A DNA stretch of 64,000 bases from contig JAXLXV010000016.1 in NCBI GenBank assembly GCA_046327745.1, positions 1 through 64,000 on the forward strand, given 5' to 3'. The translations under genes were made by a program, and so were the position numbers. This document shows positions 1 to 8,810 of this stretch, piece by piece. The DNA comes from JABAQJ01 sp046327745 (GTDB taxonomy: Bacteria > Gemmatimonadota > Gemmatimonadetes > Gemmatimonadales > Gemmatimonadaceae). How positions within the stretch are numbered: the stretch's first letter is position 1; each line of letters starts with the position of its first letter. Under the pieces are notes generated by a model. The model was given only the letters and a program-made list of their open reading frames with translations, was not told the DNA's origin and ran no database searches.

Positions 1-459
1 AAGACACCGGCGGTCGACTTACTGCAGCTGGCACGGCTGTCGCGCGAGATGTACGAAGGGGCGCACACGGCGAACCTCGCCTTCGCGCAGGCACGAGGAC
101 TCGCCGCTCAGCTGGAAAGAATCGGTGGCGCCGATGCCGATGCATTCCGGGCGCAGGTAGACTCAGTCGCGCCAGCGTCGTCACGCGGTGGCGGTCGGGC
201 GGCGGCGTTTCGCCGGCGCTTCGGTCCACAGGGCCCGCCAACGCTGGAGAGTGTCAGTCAGGCGATGATGAGCGCGGCAATGGCCATGCAGGGAGCCGAC
301 GTCGCGCCCACGACCGTTCAGGTGGCCGCGTGCGGCCGAGCGCGCAGCCAACTCGCCGAATCCATGGCGAAGTGGAACGCTCTTCGCACGAGTGGATTGG
401 CCGCCTTCAACGCCAAACGCCGCGCCGCGGGCCAACCAGCTATCACGATTCCCGAATAA
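1..459 (+). CDS. BNR/VPS10-type repeat protein, C-terminal fragment (5' end outside window)
   Basis: The reading frame is open from base 1 to the stop at 457-459, so this is the 3' end of a gene that starts before the window. The 152 visible residues are helical and charged, with no BNR repeat left. The tail has the pattern seen at the end of large secreted sortilin/BNR proteins of this group: a long helix, a GADVAPTT turn and a final W-N-x-L segment before a Pro-rich end. The complete paralogue at 22443-25676 ends in the same style (V-N-R-E-L-A-R-L-K-L-P-P). The protein is probably exported, but the part that would show this is missing. The family assignment rests only on this C-terminal resemblance. 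Confidence 0.5.
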   Translation, partial: KTPAVDLLQLARLSREMYEGAHTANLAFAQARGLAAQLERIGGADADAFRAQVDSVAPASSRGGGRAAAFRRRFGPQGPPTLESVSQAMMSAAMAMQGADVAPTTVQVAACGRARSQLAESMAKWNALRTSGLAAFNAKRRAAGQPAITIPE

Positions 460-464
460 GAAGG

Positions 465-493
465 GCCTGGGCCGCGCCAAGCGCGGCCCAGGC
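465..493. terminator. Bidirectional hairpin between convergent genes
   Basis: A perfect 12-bp stem (465-476 with 482-493) encloses a 5-base loop. It lies just after the stop of the first gene and before the stop of the M16 gene on the other strand. There is no clear T run, so termination is inferred from position and stem strength. Confidence 0.7.
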
Positions 494-548
494 TGAAGGT
501 GCTTGGCCCGTGAAGACGCCCGTTTCCGCTCCCGTGCCGCGCTATACC

Positions 549-3455
549 CTACCGTTCGCTCGTTATGTGTTCGCCTGCTGGCCCGGTTCGCGGCCGCATG
601 GTCACACGCACGTAGCGTGTGGGAGCAACATAGGACTCGCATCCCTGCCGCAAGCTGCTGACCGACAGCTGGTCCAGAAGTGTGCGATGCGCCTGCGCCC
701 CTTCCAGTGGCCAGCCGAGTGCCGCACGCCACTCCAATTCATTCGCCCAGTACACGTTGGACTCGGCGTCGGATTCGGCGTCGCGCAACGCGGCGGCTCG
801 GATCTTGGCGAGTTCGTCCGGTGTGGGTCCTTTGGTGCACACGCGGCCGATGGTAGCGAGCGCATCCTGTGCCAAGGCATCCACGCGCTCTGGCGCTGCC
901 TCGAAGTCCACACTCATGGAGTATGACGCCTTGGACGTTGGGCGCAGTACCAGGTCCACAGACACCCCGTACGTTCCGCCGCTGGACTCCCGCAGCTGAT
1001 CCTCTAGCGTGAGTTGCAGCAGGTCGCGCAATGCGCGCAGGGTCACTTCGCGCTCGGGCGTCAGCTCCAACGTTCCCTCGAATCGCAATTGCGTGCGAGA
1101 TTTCGGCAGGGTCCCCCGCTCAAACGAGCGCTCCAGTGGCGTGGCCGGAGACTCGGTGGCACGCACCGGCGATACTTCCCGATGGCCGCCAGGCAGCGAC
1201 GCAAAGTACCGGGCGATCAGTGGTCGAACCCCTTCCAGGGAGAAGTCCCCGACCAGGACGACGGTGAAGTTGGACGCGTTCGCCGTCCGCGCGCGCCAGA
1301 AGGCGAGGGCCCGCGACAGGGACACGCGCTCAACAAAGTCCACACTTCGAGTGAGAGCCATCGGATCCTTGCCCTGGACCGTTCTGGCGATCGAGTCCTC
1401 GAGTGCCGCGTTAGGGTCCGAGGCACGATTGGCGGCTACCGCCAGCGAACGCCGTTGGTATCGACGGAAGCCCGCGGTGTCGGCGCGTGGCGCGACAAAG
1501 TACAAGTGTGCGAGCTGAAAGAGCATTTCCATCTCGCCAGATTCCGCGCTCCCCGACAGCTGCACGCCGTAGTCCGTGACGGTCGGCCCAATGTTCACGG
1601 TGGTGTTTCCCACCAGGCGCCACAAGTCGGCGCCGGCGAGTGGGCCAACACCTGTCGCCTCCAGCACTTGGTCGGATAGGAACGCACTCGGATACGAGGC
1701 GGGGTCCGCCAGCGCCGCGCCTCCCGGACTCGTCACGCGAAGCATCACGTCGTTGTCCGAGAAACGCGTGGGCTTGAGCAGCACGCGCATCCCATTCCCC
1801 AGTGTCCAGTCGAACACATCCGCGTCACGCACATAGCGCTCGGAGACAATGCGTCCGGTGGACGCCGGCTCGCTGATTAGCGACGGGAGGGTGAGCGTGT
1901 CGCGTTGCATCTCCGTGACTTCGGCGGCGGCTTGTCGGGCCGCGTCGATCATTGCCGTGGCCGAGAGCCCGGCGCCTGCCGTCGGCGCCGACCGTGTCGT
2001 GATGACGATGGCCGCGCCCTTGTCCAGGCCTAACGACTTGGCGAAGGTGGAGATGTCTGTCGCAGCAATGTTCGGCAGCAGTGCATTCGCCAACGCCAGG
2101 TCACCGGCGCGTCCCACAATTGGCTGGCCGGAAAGGAAGTGCCAGACCATGGCATCAGCCAAGTCAACAGATGTGTCGAGGTACGCCTCGGCGCGCCGGC
2201 GATCAGCCAGTAATTTCTCTTTCGTTCGTTCGAGCTCCGCCTTGGTCACGCCGAAGCGTGACAGGCGCGCGACTTCTTCCGTCAGCACGCGCAGCGCATC
2301 GGGGATGGTCTGGGCCATCGCGGAACCCGTGACGACGAACGCCTCGGTTGGCCTGGCCACCGCTTGCAAGGAGATCCCCGCGTTCAGGAGTGGAGCATCC
2401 GAAGCGCCCGCGGCCGCGTCCAGGCGATCGTTCAGAATGGCCATGCCGAGGGTTTCTACGAGTCCGCGGCGATAGGCAGCCACATCGTTAGGCCGTTGGG
2501 CTGCTCTCGGGAACCAGAGGGCGACGTGGGTGCTAGTGGCCTCGTCATCGCTAAGGATCGCCGCTCGCGGCGCGTCGGGGATCTTGATCTCGACTTGGGG
2601 CCGTGGCTGGCGTGTTGCGCTGGGCGGGATTCGGCCAAAGTGCTGTTTGATCAACCGCTCGACGTCCGATGGCCGGAAGTCGCCGACCGCAATCACCGCC
2701 ATGAGTTCCGGCCGGTACCAGCGATCGTAAAAGCGCTTCATGGCGGCCACGTCGAATCGTCGTAGCGTGGCGGTGTCGCCAATGGGAAAGCGGCTGGCGT
2801 AGCGCGACCCGCTAAACAGCAGGGTGTCCAGCGCCCGGCTGAATCGACGACGGGCGATGGTTCCCTGCCGCCACTCCTCGAACACCACGCCTGCCTCACG
2901 CCGCGCGGCGGCCGTATCGAAAGTCACGTCGTGCGCCCAATCCGCCAACATCGCGACCGCGGAATCGACGGCACTGGCGTCTGCACTGTCGGTAGGAACC
3001 GTTAGGCGGTAGACGGTTTCATCAAAACCGGTGGAGGCGTTGACGTCGTCGCCGTTTCGCATGCCGATGGACTGCAGGTAGTCGACCACGCGCGACCCCG
3101 GGAAATGGCGAGTCCCTCGGAAAGCCATGTGTTCTACGGCATGCGCCAACCCCTGCTGGTCGTCCTCTTCCAGCACGGAGCCCGCATCGACCACCAGACG
3201 AAACTCAGCGCGCCGTTCAGGACCCTCGTTGGCGCGGATGTAGTACTGGAGTCCGTTGGAGAGCGTATCGATCCGCACGTCTGGGTCGATAGCAATTGGC
3301 GCCGTGTCGTCGGTCTCCACGCGTGGCGGCTGGGAGCGCCGGTACGAATACGTGAACAACGACACAATGAGCAGCGCCGTCGCCACGGCGCCGATCGCGC
3401 TGCCGGTCAGGTGTTCGCGCAATGCGCGCCAATAGTCCAGCGGAGTCTTCAACAA
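549..3455 (-). CDS. Membrane-anchored M16 (pitrilysin-like) zinc peptidase
   Basis: A 968-residue protein with the inverted zinc motif HAVEH at residues 105-109. A downstream Glu in R-R-E-A-G-V-V near residue 187 is at the usual distance for the third zinc ligand. Residues about 21-36 form one hydrophobic helix next to an Arg-rich stretch, so the protein is probably anchored in the inner membrane with its catalytic part in the periplasm. The length fits a tandem M16 protein with an active N-terminal half and an inactive C-terminal half, the second half beginning near residue 550. The best available start is a TTG, because the next ATG would remove the zinc motif, so the N-terminus is uncertain. 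It faces away from the permease gene at 3634. Substrate unknown; peptide degradation is the family role. Confidence 0.88.
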   Translation of the reverse strand: MLKTPLDYWRALREHLTGSAIGAVATALLIVSLFTYSYRRSQPPRVETDDTAPIAIDPDVRIDTLSNGLQYYIRANEGPERRAEFRLVVDAGSVLEEDDQQGLAHAVEHMAFRGTRHFPGSRVVDYLQSIGMRNGDDVNASTGFDETVYRLTVPTDSADASAVDSAVAMLADWAHDVTFDTAAARREAGVVFEEWRQGTIARRRFSRALDTLLFSGSRYASRFPIGDTATLRRFDVAAMKRFYDRWYRPELMAVIAVGDFRPSDVERLIKQHFGRIPPSATRQPRPQVEIKIPDAPRAAILSDDEATSTHVALWFPRAAQRPNDVAAYRRGLVETLGMAILNDRLDAAAGASDAPLLNAGISLQAVARPTEAFVVTGSAMAQTIPDALRVLTEEVARLSRFGVTKAELERTKEKLLADRRRAEAYLDTSVDLADAMVWHFLSGQPIVGRAGDLALANALLPNIAATDISTFAKSLGLDKGAAIVITTRSAPTAGAGLSATAMIDAARQAAAEVTEMQRDTLTLPSLISEPASTGRIVSERYVRDADVFDWTLGNGMRVLLKPTRFSDNDVMLRVTSPGGAALADPASYPSAFLSDQVLEATGVGPLAGADLWRLVGNTTVNIGPTVTDYGVQLSGSAESGEMEMLFQLAHLYFVAPRADTAGFRRYQRRSLAVAANRASDPNAALEDSIARTVQGKDPMALTRSVDFVERVSLSRALAFWRARTANASNFTVVLVGDFSLEGVRPLIARYFASLPGGHREVSPVRATESPATPLERSFERGTLPKSRTQLRFEGTLELTPEREVTLRALRDLLQLTLEDQLRESSGGTYGVSVDLVLRPTSKASYSMSVDFEAAPERVDALAQDALATIGRVCTKGPTPDELAKIRAAALRDAESDAESNVYWANELEWRAALGWPLEGAQAHRTLLDQLSVSSLRQGCESYVAPTRYVRVTMRPRTGPAGEHITSER

Positions 3456-3633
3456 CGCGAGCGACCCGGTCGAATGGTGATGGCGCTCAGGCCAAACCCG
3501 GGCGGGACCGCCGCACCGGCAACGTAAACTTGAGTGCGGACGCGCGCCGGTGGTACTGTCATCCGTTCAGGTGGTGTAAACGCACATGGCCTGTGTGACA
3601 TCCGAACAAGCAGTGATCCCCGACTCCTGAACG

Positions 3634-6108
3634 GTGCGAAACTTTCACATGCTGCTTCGAAAGGACCGAGGCCTCGTTGCAGCCGTGGTGTCCATCACGG
3701 CGATTGGATCGACGATTTGCGTGAGTGCGTTCGCGCTCTTGTCGGCGACATTGTGGCGACCGCCGCCGTTCTCCGCGGCTCGTCAGTTGGTGGTGGTCTA
3801 TTCATCGCACACCCCGAATGGGGGGCCACCGCACCGGGCCAGATGGTCGTATCCGCGTGTTCAGCTGCTACGGTCGCAAGCCAGGTCACTCCGGGACGTC
3901 GCTAACTATACCTCGGCAGAGATCACCCTAACGGGGAAGGAGGACGCCGAACCGGTCCAGGGGGAGTTTGTCTCGCCTTCATACTTTTCGGCGCTCGGCA
4001 CGCGCGCACTATACGGACGGGGATTCGCGCCTGACGAGGATGAGGGAGTTGGTGGTCATGCTGTGGTTGTGGTGGGGCACGACCTGTGGCGTCGTCGGTA
4101 CGCCTCTGATGCGGGCCTGATCGGCCGCACGATTGTCGTGAACGGCAGGCCGCTCACGGTGGTGGGAGTGATGCCCGCTGGCTTCCGAGGGTTGACGGAC
4201 CGAGCCCAGCTGTGGTTTCCAACGACTATGGCGCCTGTCCTGACGTATCCGGACTACCTGGTGACGGATCAGGATTTCATTAGCGTCGTCGCGCGCTTGC
4301 GGGAGAACGTCAACATCGATGCCGCGCGTGCGGAGTTGGCCACCGTGGGGCCGCAGATTTACGCGACCCTACCCGAGTCCGATCCGACCCCGGGGGATCG
4401 ACCGAGTGCGACCGCGGTGCCACTGAACGAGGCTCGCACGCATCCGAGCGTGAAACAAGCCGTCATGACCTTTGCTTCCGCCGTCGGCCTGTTGTACCTG
4501 TTGGCCGCGGTGAACGTGGCGAGCCTGCTCCTCGCTCGCGCGGAATCGCGGCGTCGTGAGGCGGCGGTCCGGCTTGCACTAGGCAGTTCGTGGGGACGGA
4601 TTGTTGGATACTACTTGGTGAAGGACGCGCTTCCCGTCGCCGCTGGCGTTCTGCTGGGTACGGTCATCGCCGCACCGACGATCGGATTGTTGGGAGCCCC
4701 ATCGGACGTCTGGGGTCCGGCGAACTTTTACGGAAGTCTTGGGGCCTTTGCGACGCCGTCCTTCGATGCCGTCGTAGGTCTCTTTGGGCTGCTTCTGGCG
4801 GCTGGAACGTCCCTCGGCGTCGCACTGGCCCCCGTGGTCCGCACCGTACGAGGGAACTTGCAGGCCGCCCTTCGCGAAGGTGGGCGCGCGGTGTCCTCGT
4901 CAGGCGGATCCGTGGTGCGGCCGCGGGCACACGGACTGATTGTTGCGGCTGAAGCGGCGTTGGCCGTGGTGTTGCTGGTGGCGGGCGGACTGATGATTGA
5001 GTCATTCCGCAGGATGCGCGGAACAGAGCTTGGGGTCGATGCCGGTCACGTGCTCACCTTCTCCATTCGTCCGCCGGAAGCTCGCGTCGGCGTCGCGCAG
5101 GCGCCGGCGTACGTTTCGCAGATGCTGGAGGCGATCACTGCCGTGCCCGGAGTGGCCTCGGCATCGGTTGATGGTGGAGCGCCGTTGCAGGGGACGGCGC
5201 GCAGCACCTTAGAGATCGTTGGTCGCCCCGTGGTGGAGCCAAACCTCGCGCCACCCATCCTTCGCCACTATGTGGGGCCTGATCACTTCCGGACCCTCGG
5301 CATTCGCGTGATTCGCGGGCGGACCTTCTCGCCGTCCGACGTCGCCGGTCAGCCACGCGTCACGGTCATCAGCGAAACAGCGGCACGGCGCTTCTTCCCG
5401 AACGCCGACCCCATCGGGCAACGCGTCTGGTTCGGCGGCGGGAGCAATTTCGATCGCCCGGATTCGAGCGCCGAGATCATCGGCATTGTGGGCGACGTGA
5501 TGTATGAGCCACTGGATACGGATCCCAATCGGGCGTCGTTCTATACGCCGTACGCGCAGTTCACCTATGGCTGGCGCATCTACTTCGTCCGGACGACCGG
5601 AGAGCCCTCGCGCGTCATCCCAGCAATCCGGCAGGCCGTGCGCGGGGTGGACCCCGACGCGCCGCTTCGTGATGTGCGAACCCTCGATGCCCTGATTGGC
5701 GCATCGTGGAGCCGTCAGCGCTTTGATGCCTGGTTCTTTGGGGGATTTGGGTTCCTGGCGTTGGTGCTGGCGATTAGCGGCATTTACGCGGTAGTCGCAC
5801 ACGCCGTCTCGCAGCGCACGCGCGAGATCGGGATTCGTCTGGCGTTAGGCGCCACGCCGCGTCAGGTGGTGCAGCTGGTGACACGGCAAGGACTCATGTT
5901 CCCCCTGCTCGGCCTGGCCGCGGGCATCGTGCTGGCACGGCTCGTCAGCGGTGTGCTTCGCGCCTCGGTGTACGGGATTGCGCCAACCGACCTGCGCGTG
6001 ACCTTGGCATCCGTCGGCGTGCTGGCCGTGTCGGCGCTGCTGGCGTGCTTGGTTCCCGCGCGAAGTGCCACGCGGGTCGACCCCGTCGTGGCGCTACGGG
6101 TCGACTGA
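3634..6108 (+). CDS. ABC transporter permease, MacB/FtsX (ADOP-type)
   Basis: An 824-residue permease with two MacB-type periplasmic domains and two FtsX-like blocks. The first transmembrane helix follows the N-terminus directly, a group of three helices lies near residues 275-400, a further helix near 430-450 opens the second half, and three helices close the protein. The segment Q-R-T-R-E-I-G-I-R-L-A-L-G-A in the last third is the conserved cytoplasmic loop of this family. Unlike the homologue at 28651-31347 it lacks the N-terminal 90-residue extension and no PadR gene is adjacent. The start is GTG at 3634; ATG at 3649 is an alternative. No ATPase gene is adjacent. The transported substrate cannot be read from the sequence. 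Confidence 0.85.
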   Translation: MRNFHMLLRKDRGLVAAVVSITAIGSTICVSAFALLSATLWRPPPFSAARQLVVVYSSHTPNGGPPHRARWSYPRVQLLRSQARSLRDVANYTSAEITLTGKEDAEPVQGEFVSPSYFSALGTRALYGRGFAPDEDEGVGGHAVVVVGHDLWRRRYASDAGLIGRTIVVNGRPLTVVGVMPAGFRGLTDRAQLWFPTTMAPVLTYPDYLVTDQDFISVVARLRENVNIDAARAELATVGPQIYATLPESDPTPGDRPSATAVPLNEARTHPSVKQAVMTFASAVGLLYLLAAVNVASLLLARAESRRREAAVRLALGSSWGRIVGYYLVKDALPVAAGVLLGTVIAAPTIGLLGAPSDVWGPANFYGSLGAFATPSFDAVVGLFGLLLAAGTSLGVALAPVVRTVRGNLQAALREGGRAVSSSGGSVVRPRAHGLIVAAEAALAVVLLVAGGLMIESFRRMRGTELGVDAGHVLTFSIRPPEARVGVAQAPAYVSQMLEAITAVPGVASASVDGGAPLQGTARSTLEIVGRPVVEPNLAPPILRHYVGPDHFRTLGIRVIRGRTFSPSDVAGQPRVTVISETAARRFFPNADPIGQRVWFGGGSNFDRPDSSAEIIGIVGDVMYEPLDTDPNRASFYTPYAQFTYGWRIYFVRTTGEPSRVIPAIRQAVRGVDPDAPLRDVRTLDALIGASWSRQRFDAWFFGGFGFLALVLAISGIYAVVAHAVSQRTREIGIRLALGATPRQVVQLVTRQGLMFPLLGLAAGIVLARLVSGVLRASVYGIAPTDLRVTLASVGVLAVSALLACLVPARSATRVDPVVALRVD

Positions 6109-6288
6109 GCCTAGGCGGCGTGTCTCTGGCAACGCATTGGCGGGCCGCATTCGGCGTCGAGCGCACAGGCTGCGGTCCGAGCCACTCTCCAGCGGGTGGC
6201 TATTCACCGGCGCGCGACCGGCAGGTGCCCCCTTGAAAGTTGGCGTCGGGAGTACATCGTGTTATGCAGCATCTTTATGGAGAAGATT

Positions 6289-6450
6289 ATGAAGAAGAAG
6301 GGCGCCAGAGACATACCTGACTTCTCCCGCAAACCCAAGGGTTTGCCGGGCAAGATGGAGCCGGGCAAGGACGTGCATCAGCCCAAGCCGCGCGACCCAG
6401 TCGTCAAGCAGGTGTCGACAGCGAACAAGGGTGGTCAGCGCGGCCGATAG
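6289..6450 (+). CDS. Small basic hypothetical protein (53 aa)
   Basis: A 53-residue Lys/Arg/Pro-rich protein beginning MKKKGARDIP. I chose the ATG at 6289 because a GGAGA ribosome-binding sequence ends five bases before it; an in-frame ATG at 6277 is the alternative. It has no membrane segment and no recognisable domain, and it is rich in Pro and Gly, which suggests an extended nucleic-acid- or polyanion-binding peptide. It stands alone between the permease and the TPR gene. The coding assignment rests on the ribosome-binding site and the strongly basic composition. Confidence 0.5.
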   Translation: MKKKGARDIPDFSRKPKGLPGKMEPGKDVHQPKPRDPVVKQVSTANKGGQRGR

Positions 6451-6523
6451 GCCGCTCGCACCCCCTCGGAACGGCGCGGCTGCAACCGGGTAGGTCTTCG
6501 GAACTCCCACTCATGGAGGCCCG

Positions 6524-8254
6524 ATGACTACGTGCTCGCGCCGTCCACGTCTTGCCCGCCTCGCTGGCGGACGCACCGTCCTTGCCTTTCTGAGCCTGCC
6601 CTGGTTGCCGCCGGCGCTGCTGCAAGGACAACAAGCCGCCCTGCGACCGGGGCAACGTCCAGGGCCACGATTCGTGGTGGCCACCCTGCGGAGCGATACG
6701 TCATCGTTAGGTTTTGAGATGGCGGAAGCCTTGAGGGCTCGGCTCGCCAGTGACTTCGACATCCGCGCCCTGATGGTGGTCCCCGAGTCGTCGATCACCA
6801 AAGCCCTTGCCGATGCCGGCCTTGGTCCGCGCCAGGCCCTCACGGCCAGCGACAACCGTCAGCTCGCACAACAATTCCAGGCGGACGAGTATCTCGACGG
6901 CAGTATCGTCCGTACGCCAGACGGTGGGTACCACGTGCAGGTGGATTGGGGGCTGGCGCGTCGCGACGACATGGTGCAGCCGCTGCCGGCGATCGATGGC
7001 CGCAAGCTGAGCGAGGTCGCAAAGGCCGTCTCACACGAAGTCCAGCAAGCGCGCAAGCAGGTCGAGGCTGTGCGAACCTGCATGGAGGCCTCGCGGGCGC
7101 GGGAATACCCGCGCGCCCTCAGTGCGGCCCGGCAGGCGATCGCCAACTATCCGCGTTCATCGTTGGCCCGTGTCTGCATCGCCAACGTGTACGTAGAGCA
7201 GCACGTCGCTCCGGACTCGATGATTCAGATCGCCGAAGAGATTCTGGCGATCGATCCGACCAATCGACGCGCCCTGACATTTGCGTCCGACGCCTATCGC
7301 GCGAAAGGCGATTCGGCCACGGCCCTGACAAAACTGGTGGCGCTGGCTGACCTGGATCCGACGGATGTCGCCACCACCGTTCGTGTGGGGCGCGCTCTGG
7401 GCGAAGCTGGTCAATTCGATCGTGCCCTGGAATTGGTCTCGCGGACGGCGCGGTTGAACCCGGCGAACGCTGAGCTGCTGGGCTTGCAATGGCGGCTCGC
7501 CCTCGCAGGCCATCAGTGGTCACTGGCGACAACCGTTGGCCGTGAGTTGCTCGTTGTCGACACGACGGCCGCCGACGCGGACTTCTACCGACGGACCGCG
7601 GCGGCCTTTGTCGAGGACAGTCAGCCGGCGCAGGCTGCGGAGTTTCTCGCCGGTGGCGTCGCGCGCTTTCCCGACGCCGATGATCTGTCGGTGTTGCGCG
7701 TGCAGCTGCTGCGGCGCACGGGACAGTTGCAGGCCGCGATGGATGCCGTGGATCAGCTCCTTGCACGCCGCCCCTCCGCGCCTAACGCGTGGGTTCAGCG
7801 CGCGCGTATTCAAGTGGAACTGAAGGCCTCCGATGACAGCGTGATGACGTCCCTGACCCAAGCGGTCGCGCATGGGGAAGAGAAGGTGACGGTGGCAGGC
7901 TACGCGGCGACTCTGGGGCAGGGGGCGTCGCGGGCCGCACAGGCCAGCAAGGGTCTGGACGACCTGCGGCTGGCGACCCGTTACTTCCGGCTGGCTGAAT
8001 CCATCCTGCCACGCGATACGACGGCGTTTCTTCTTGGCGCTGCACACTTGTCGCTCGGGCAGCAGTTGTACGTCCGCGCCCGCGAGGTGAAGGACTGCTC
8101 CATGGCGCACGAGATGCAAGCGTCGCTCACTGAAGCCCAGGTGAATATCGCAAAGGGAGGTCGCGCCTTCCCGGACCTCGCGGCTCAGTTGCTGGGCCGG
8201 CTGTCCGAGGTGTTGCCATTCGCTTCGCAACTCGAGCGCGCCGTCTGCCGCTAG
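6524..8254 (+). CDS. Exported TPR-repeat protein with TolB/FlgO-like N-terminal domain
   Basis: A 576-residue protein with a signal peptide of about 36 residues (basic start, hydrophobic L-A-F-L-S-L-P-W core). Residues about 50-150 resemble the small domain found in FlgO and in TolB-like N-terminal regions, which binds no known ligand. The rest is a run of TPR-like helical hairpins (A-L-x-x-A-R-Q-A-I-A-N-Y-P and A-L-x-L-V-x-x-x-A-R-L-N-P types). The start is fixed by GGAGG just upstream of the ATG. It is probably a periplasmic scaffold or protein-interaction factor; no enzyme motif is present. A strong terminator follows directly. Confidence 0.75.
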   Translation: MTTCSRRPRLARLAGGRTVLAFLSLPWLPPALLQGQQAALRPGQRPGPRFVVATLRSDTSSLGFEMAEALRARLASDFDIRALMVVPESSITKALADAGLGPRQALTASDNRQLAQQFQADEYLDGSIVRTPDGGYHVQVDWGLARRDDMVQPLPAIDGRKLSEVAKAVSHEVQQARKQVEAVRTCMEASRAREYPRALSAARQAIANYPRSSLARVCIANVYVEQHVAPDSMIQIAEEILAIDPTNRRALTFASDAYRAKGDSATALTKLVALADLDPTDVATTVRVGRALGEAGQFDRALELVSRTARLNPANAELLGLQWRLALAGHQWSLATTVGRELLVVDTTAADADFYRRTAAAFVEDSQPAQAAEFLAGGVARFPDADDLSVLRVQLLRRTGQLQAAMDAVDQLLARRPSAPNAWVQRARIQVELKASDDSVMTSLTQAVAHGEEKVTVAGYAATLGQGASRAAQASKGLDDLRLATRYFRLAESILPRDTTAFLLGAAHLSLGQQLYVRAREVKDCSMAHEMQASLTEAQVNIAKGGRAFPDLAAQLLGRLSEVLPFASQLERAVCR

Positions 8255-8262
8255 CACAGCAG

Positions 8263-8293
8263 AAAGGCCCGATCCAGTACGGATCGGGCCTTT
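8263..8293. terminator. Strong bidirectional intrinsic terminator
   Basis: A 13-bp perfect stem (8263-8275 with 8281-8293) encloses a five-base loop. It begins with AAA and ends with TTT, so it can act on both strands. It separates the convergent TPR gene and small basic gene. Confidence 0.9.
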
Positions 8294-8315
8294 CGCGTCT
8301 CCTTCGTGGCCGTCG

Positions 8316-8558
8316 TTACGAGCGCTTCTTGCCCTGACGTCGAGCCACGGCCACTCCAGCTGCAACAGCAGCAACCGTAGCGACACCTGCCGCTGCGGCT
8401 GCCAGACGTTTCTTTTTGCGTGCTGCCTCAGCGCCGGTGACACGATCCACCAACTTCACGGCGGCACTCTTCGCCTGTGCGCCGGCCTTTTTCGCAGCCT
8501 TCACGGCCTTGGTCGCGCTCTTCACGGCCTGTCGGGCCGATTTCTGCATTCCAGCCAT
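8316..8558 (-). CDS. Small Lys/Ala-rich histone H1-like protein with C-terminal hydrophobic segment
   Basis: An 80-residue protein. Its first half is built of K-S-A-T-K-A-V-K-A-A-K-K type repeats, as in bacterial H1-like or phasin-like proteins. Residues about 53-71 are an Ala/Val-rich hydrophobic helix, followed by a basic tail ending in K-K-R-S. I chose ATG 8558 because a GGAGGT ribosome-binding site lies just upstream; an in-frame extension to 8621 has no such support. The mix of a basic DNA-binding-like part and a membrane-like helix could mean a nucleoid-to-membrane tether. Simple composition makes homology claims unsafe. Confidence 0.6.
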   Translation of the reverse strand: MAGMQKSARQAVKSATKAVKAAKKAGAQAKSAAVKLVDRVTGAEAARKKKRLAAAAAGVATVAAVAAGVAVARRQGKKRS

Positions 8559-8810
8559 AGCACCTCCATCGTGAAAATCATTGGTTCGACTACCCATCAG
8601 TCTTTTGGTCGTTCCGGTCAATCGACTCGGGAACGGTCTCCCCTATCATCATCTGAACATCACGATGCCGTCGCGACCCGCTCCTCGCACTCCGTGTTTC
8701 TACGCAGGTGCATCGGGGATGGCCCGACGACATCGTATTCCTCAACGGAATACTAGGACTTACCGTTGTCCGTTGTACGCTAGCGATCATCCAAGAACCG
8801 GAACCTCGCC

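Noticed and set aside
1849..2475. Open frame of 208 codons on the plus strand
   Set aside because: It lies antisense to the M16 peptidase and has a Ser/Arg/Ala composition typical of shadow frames.
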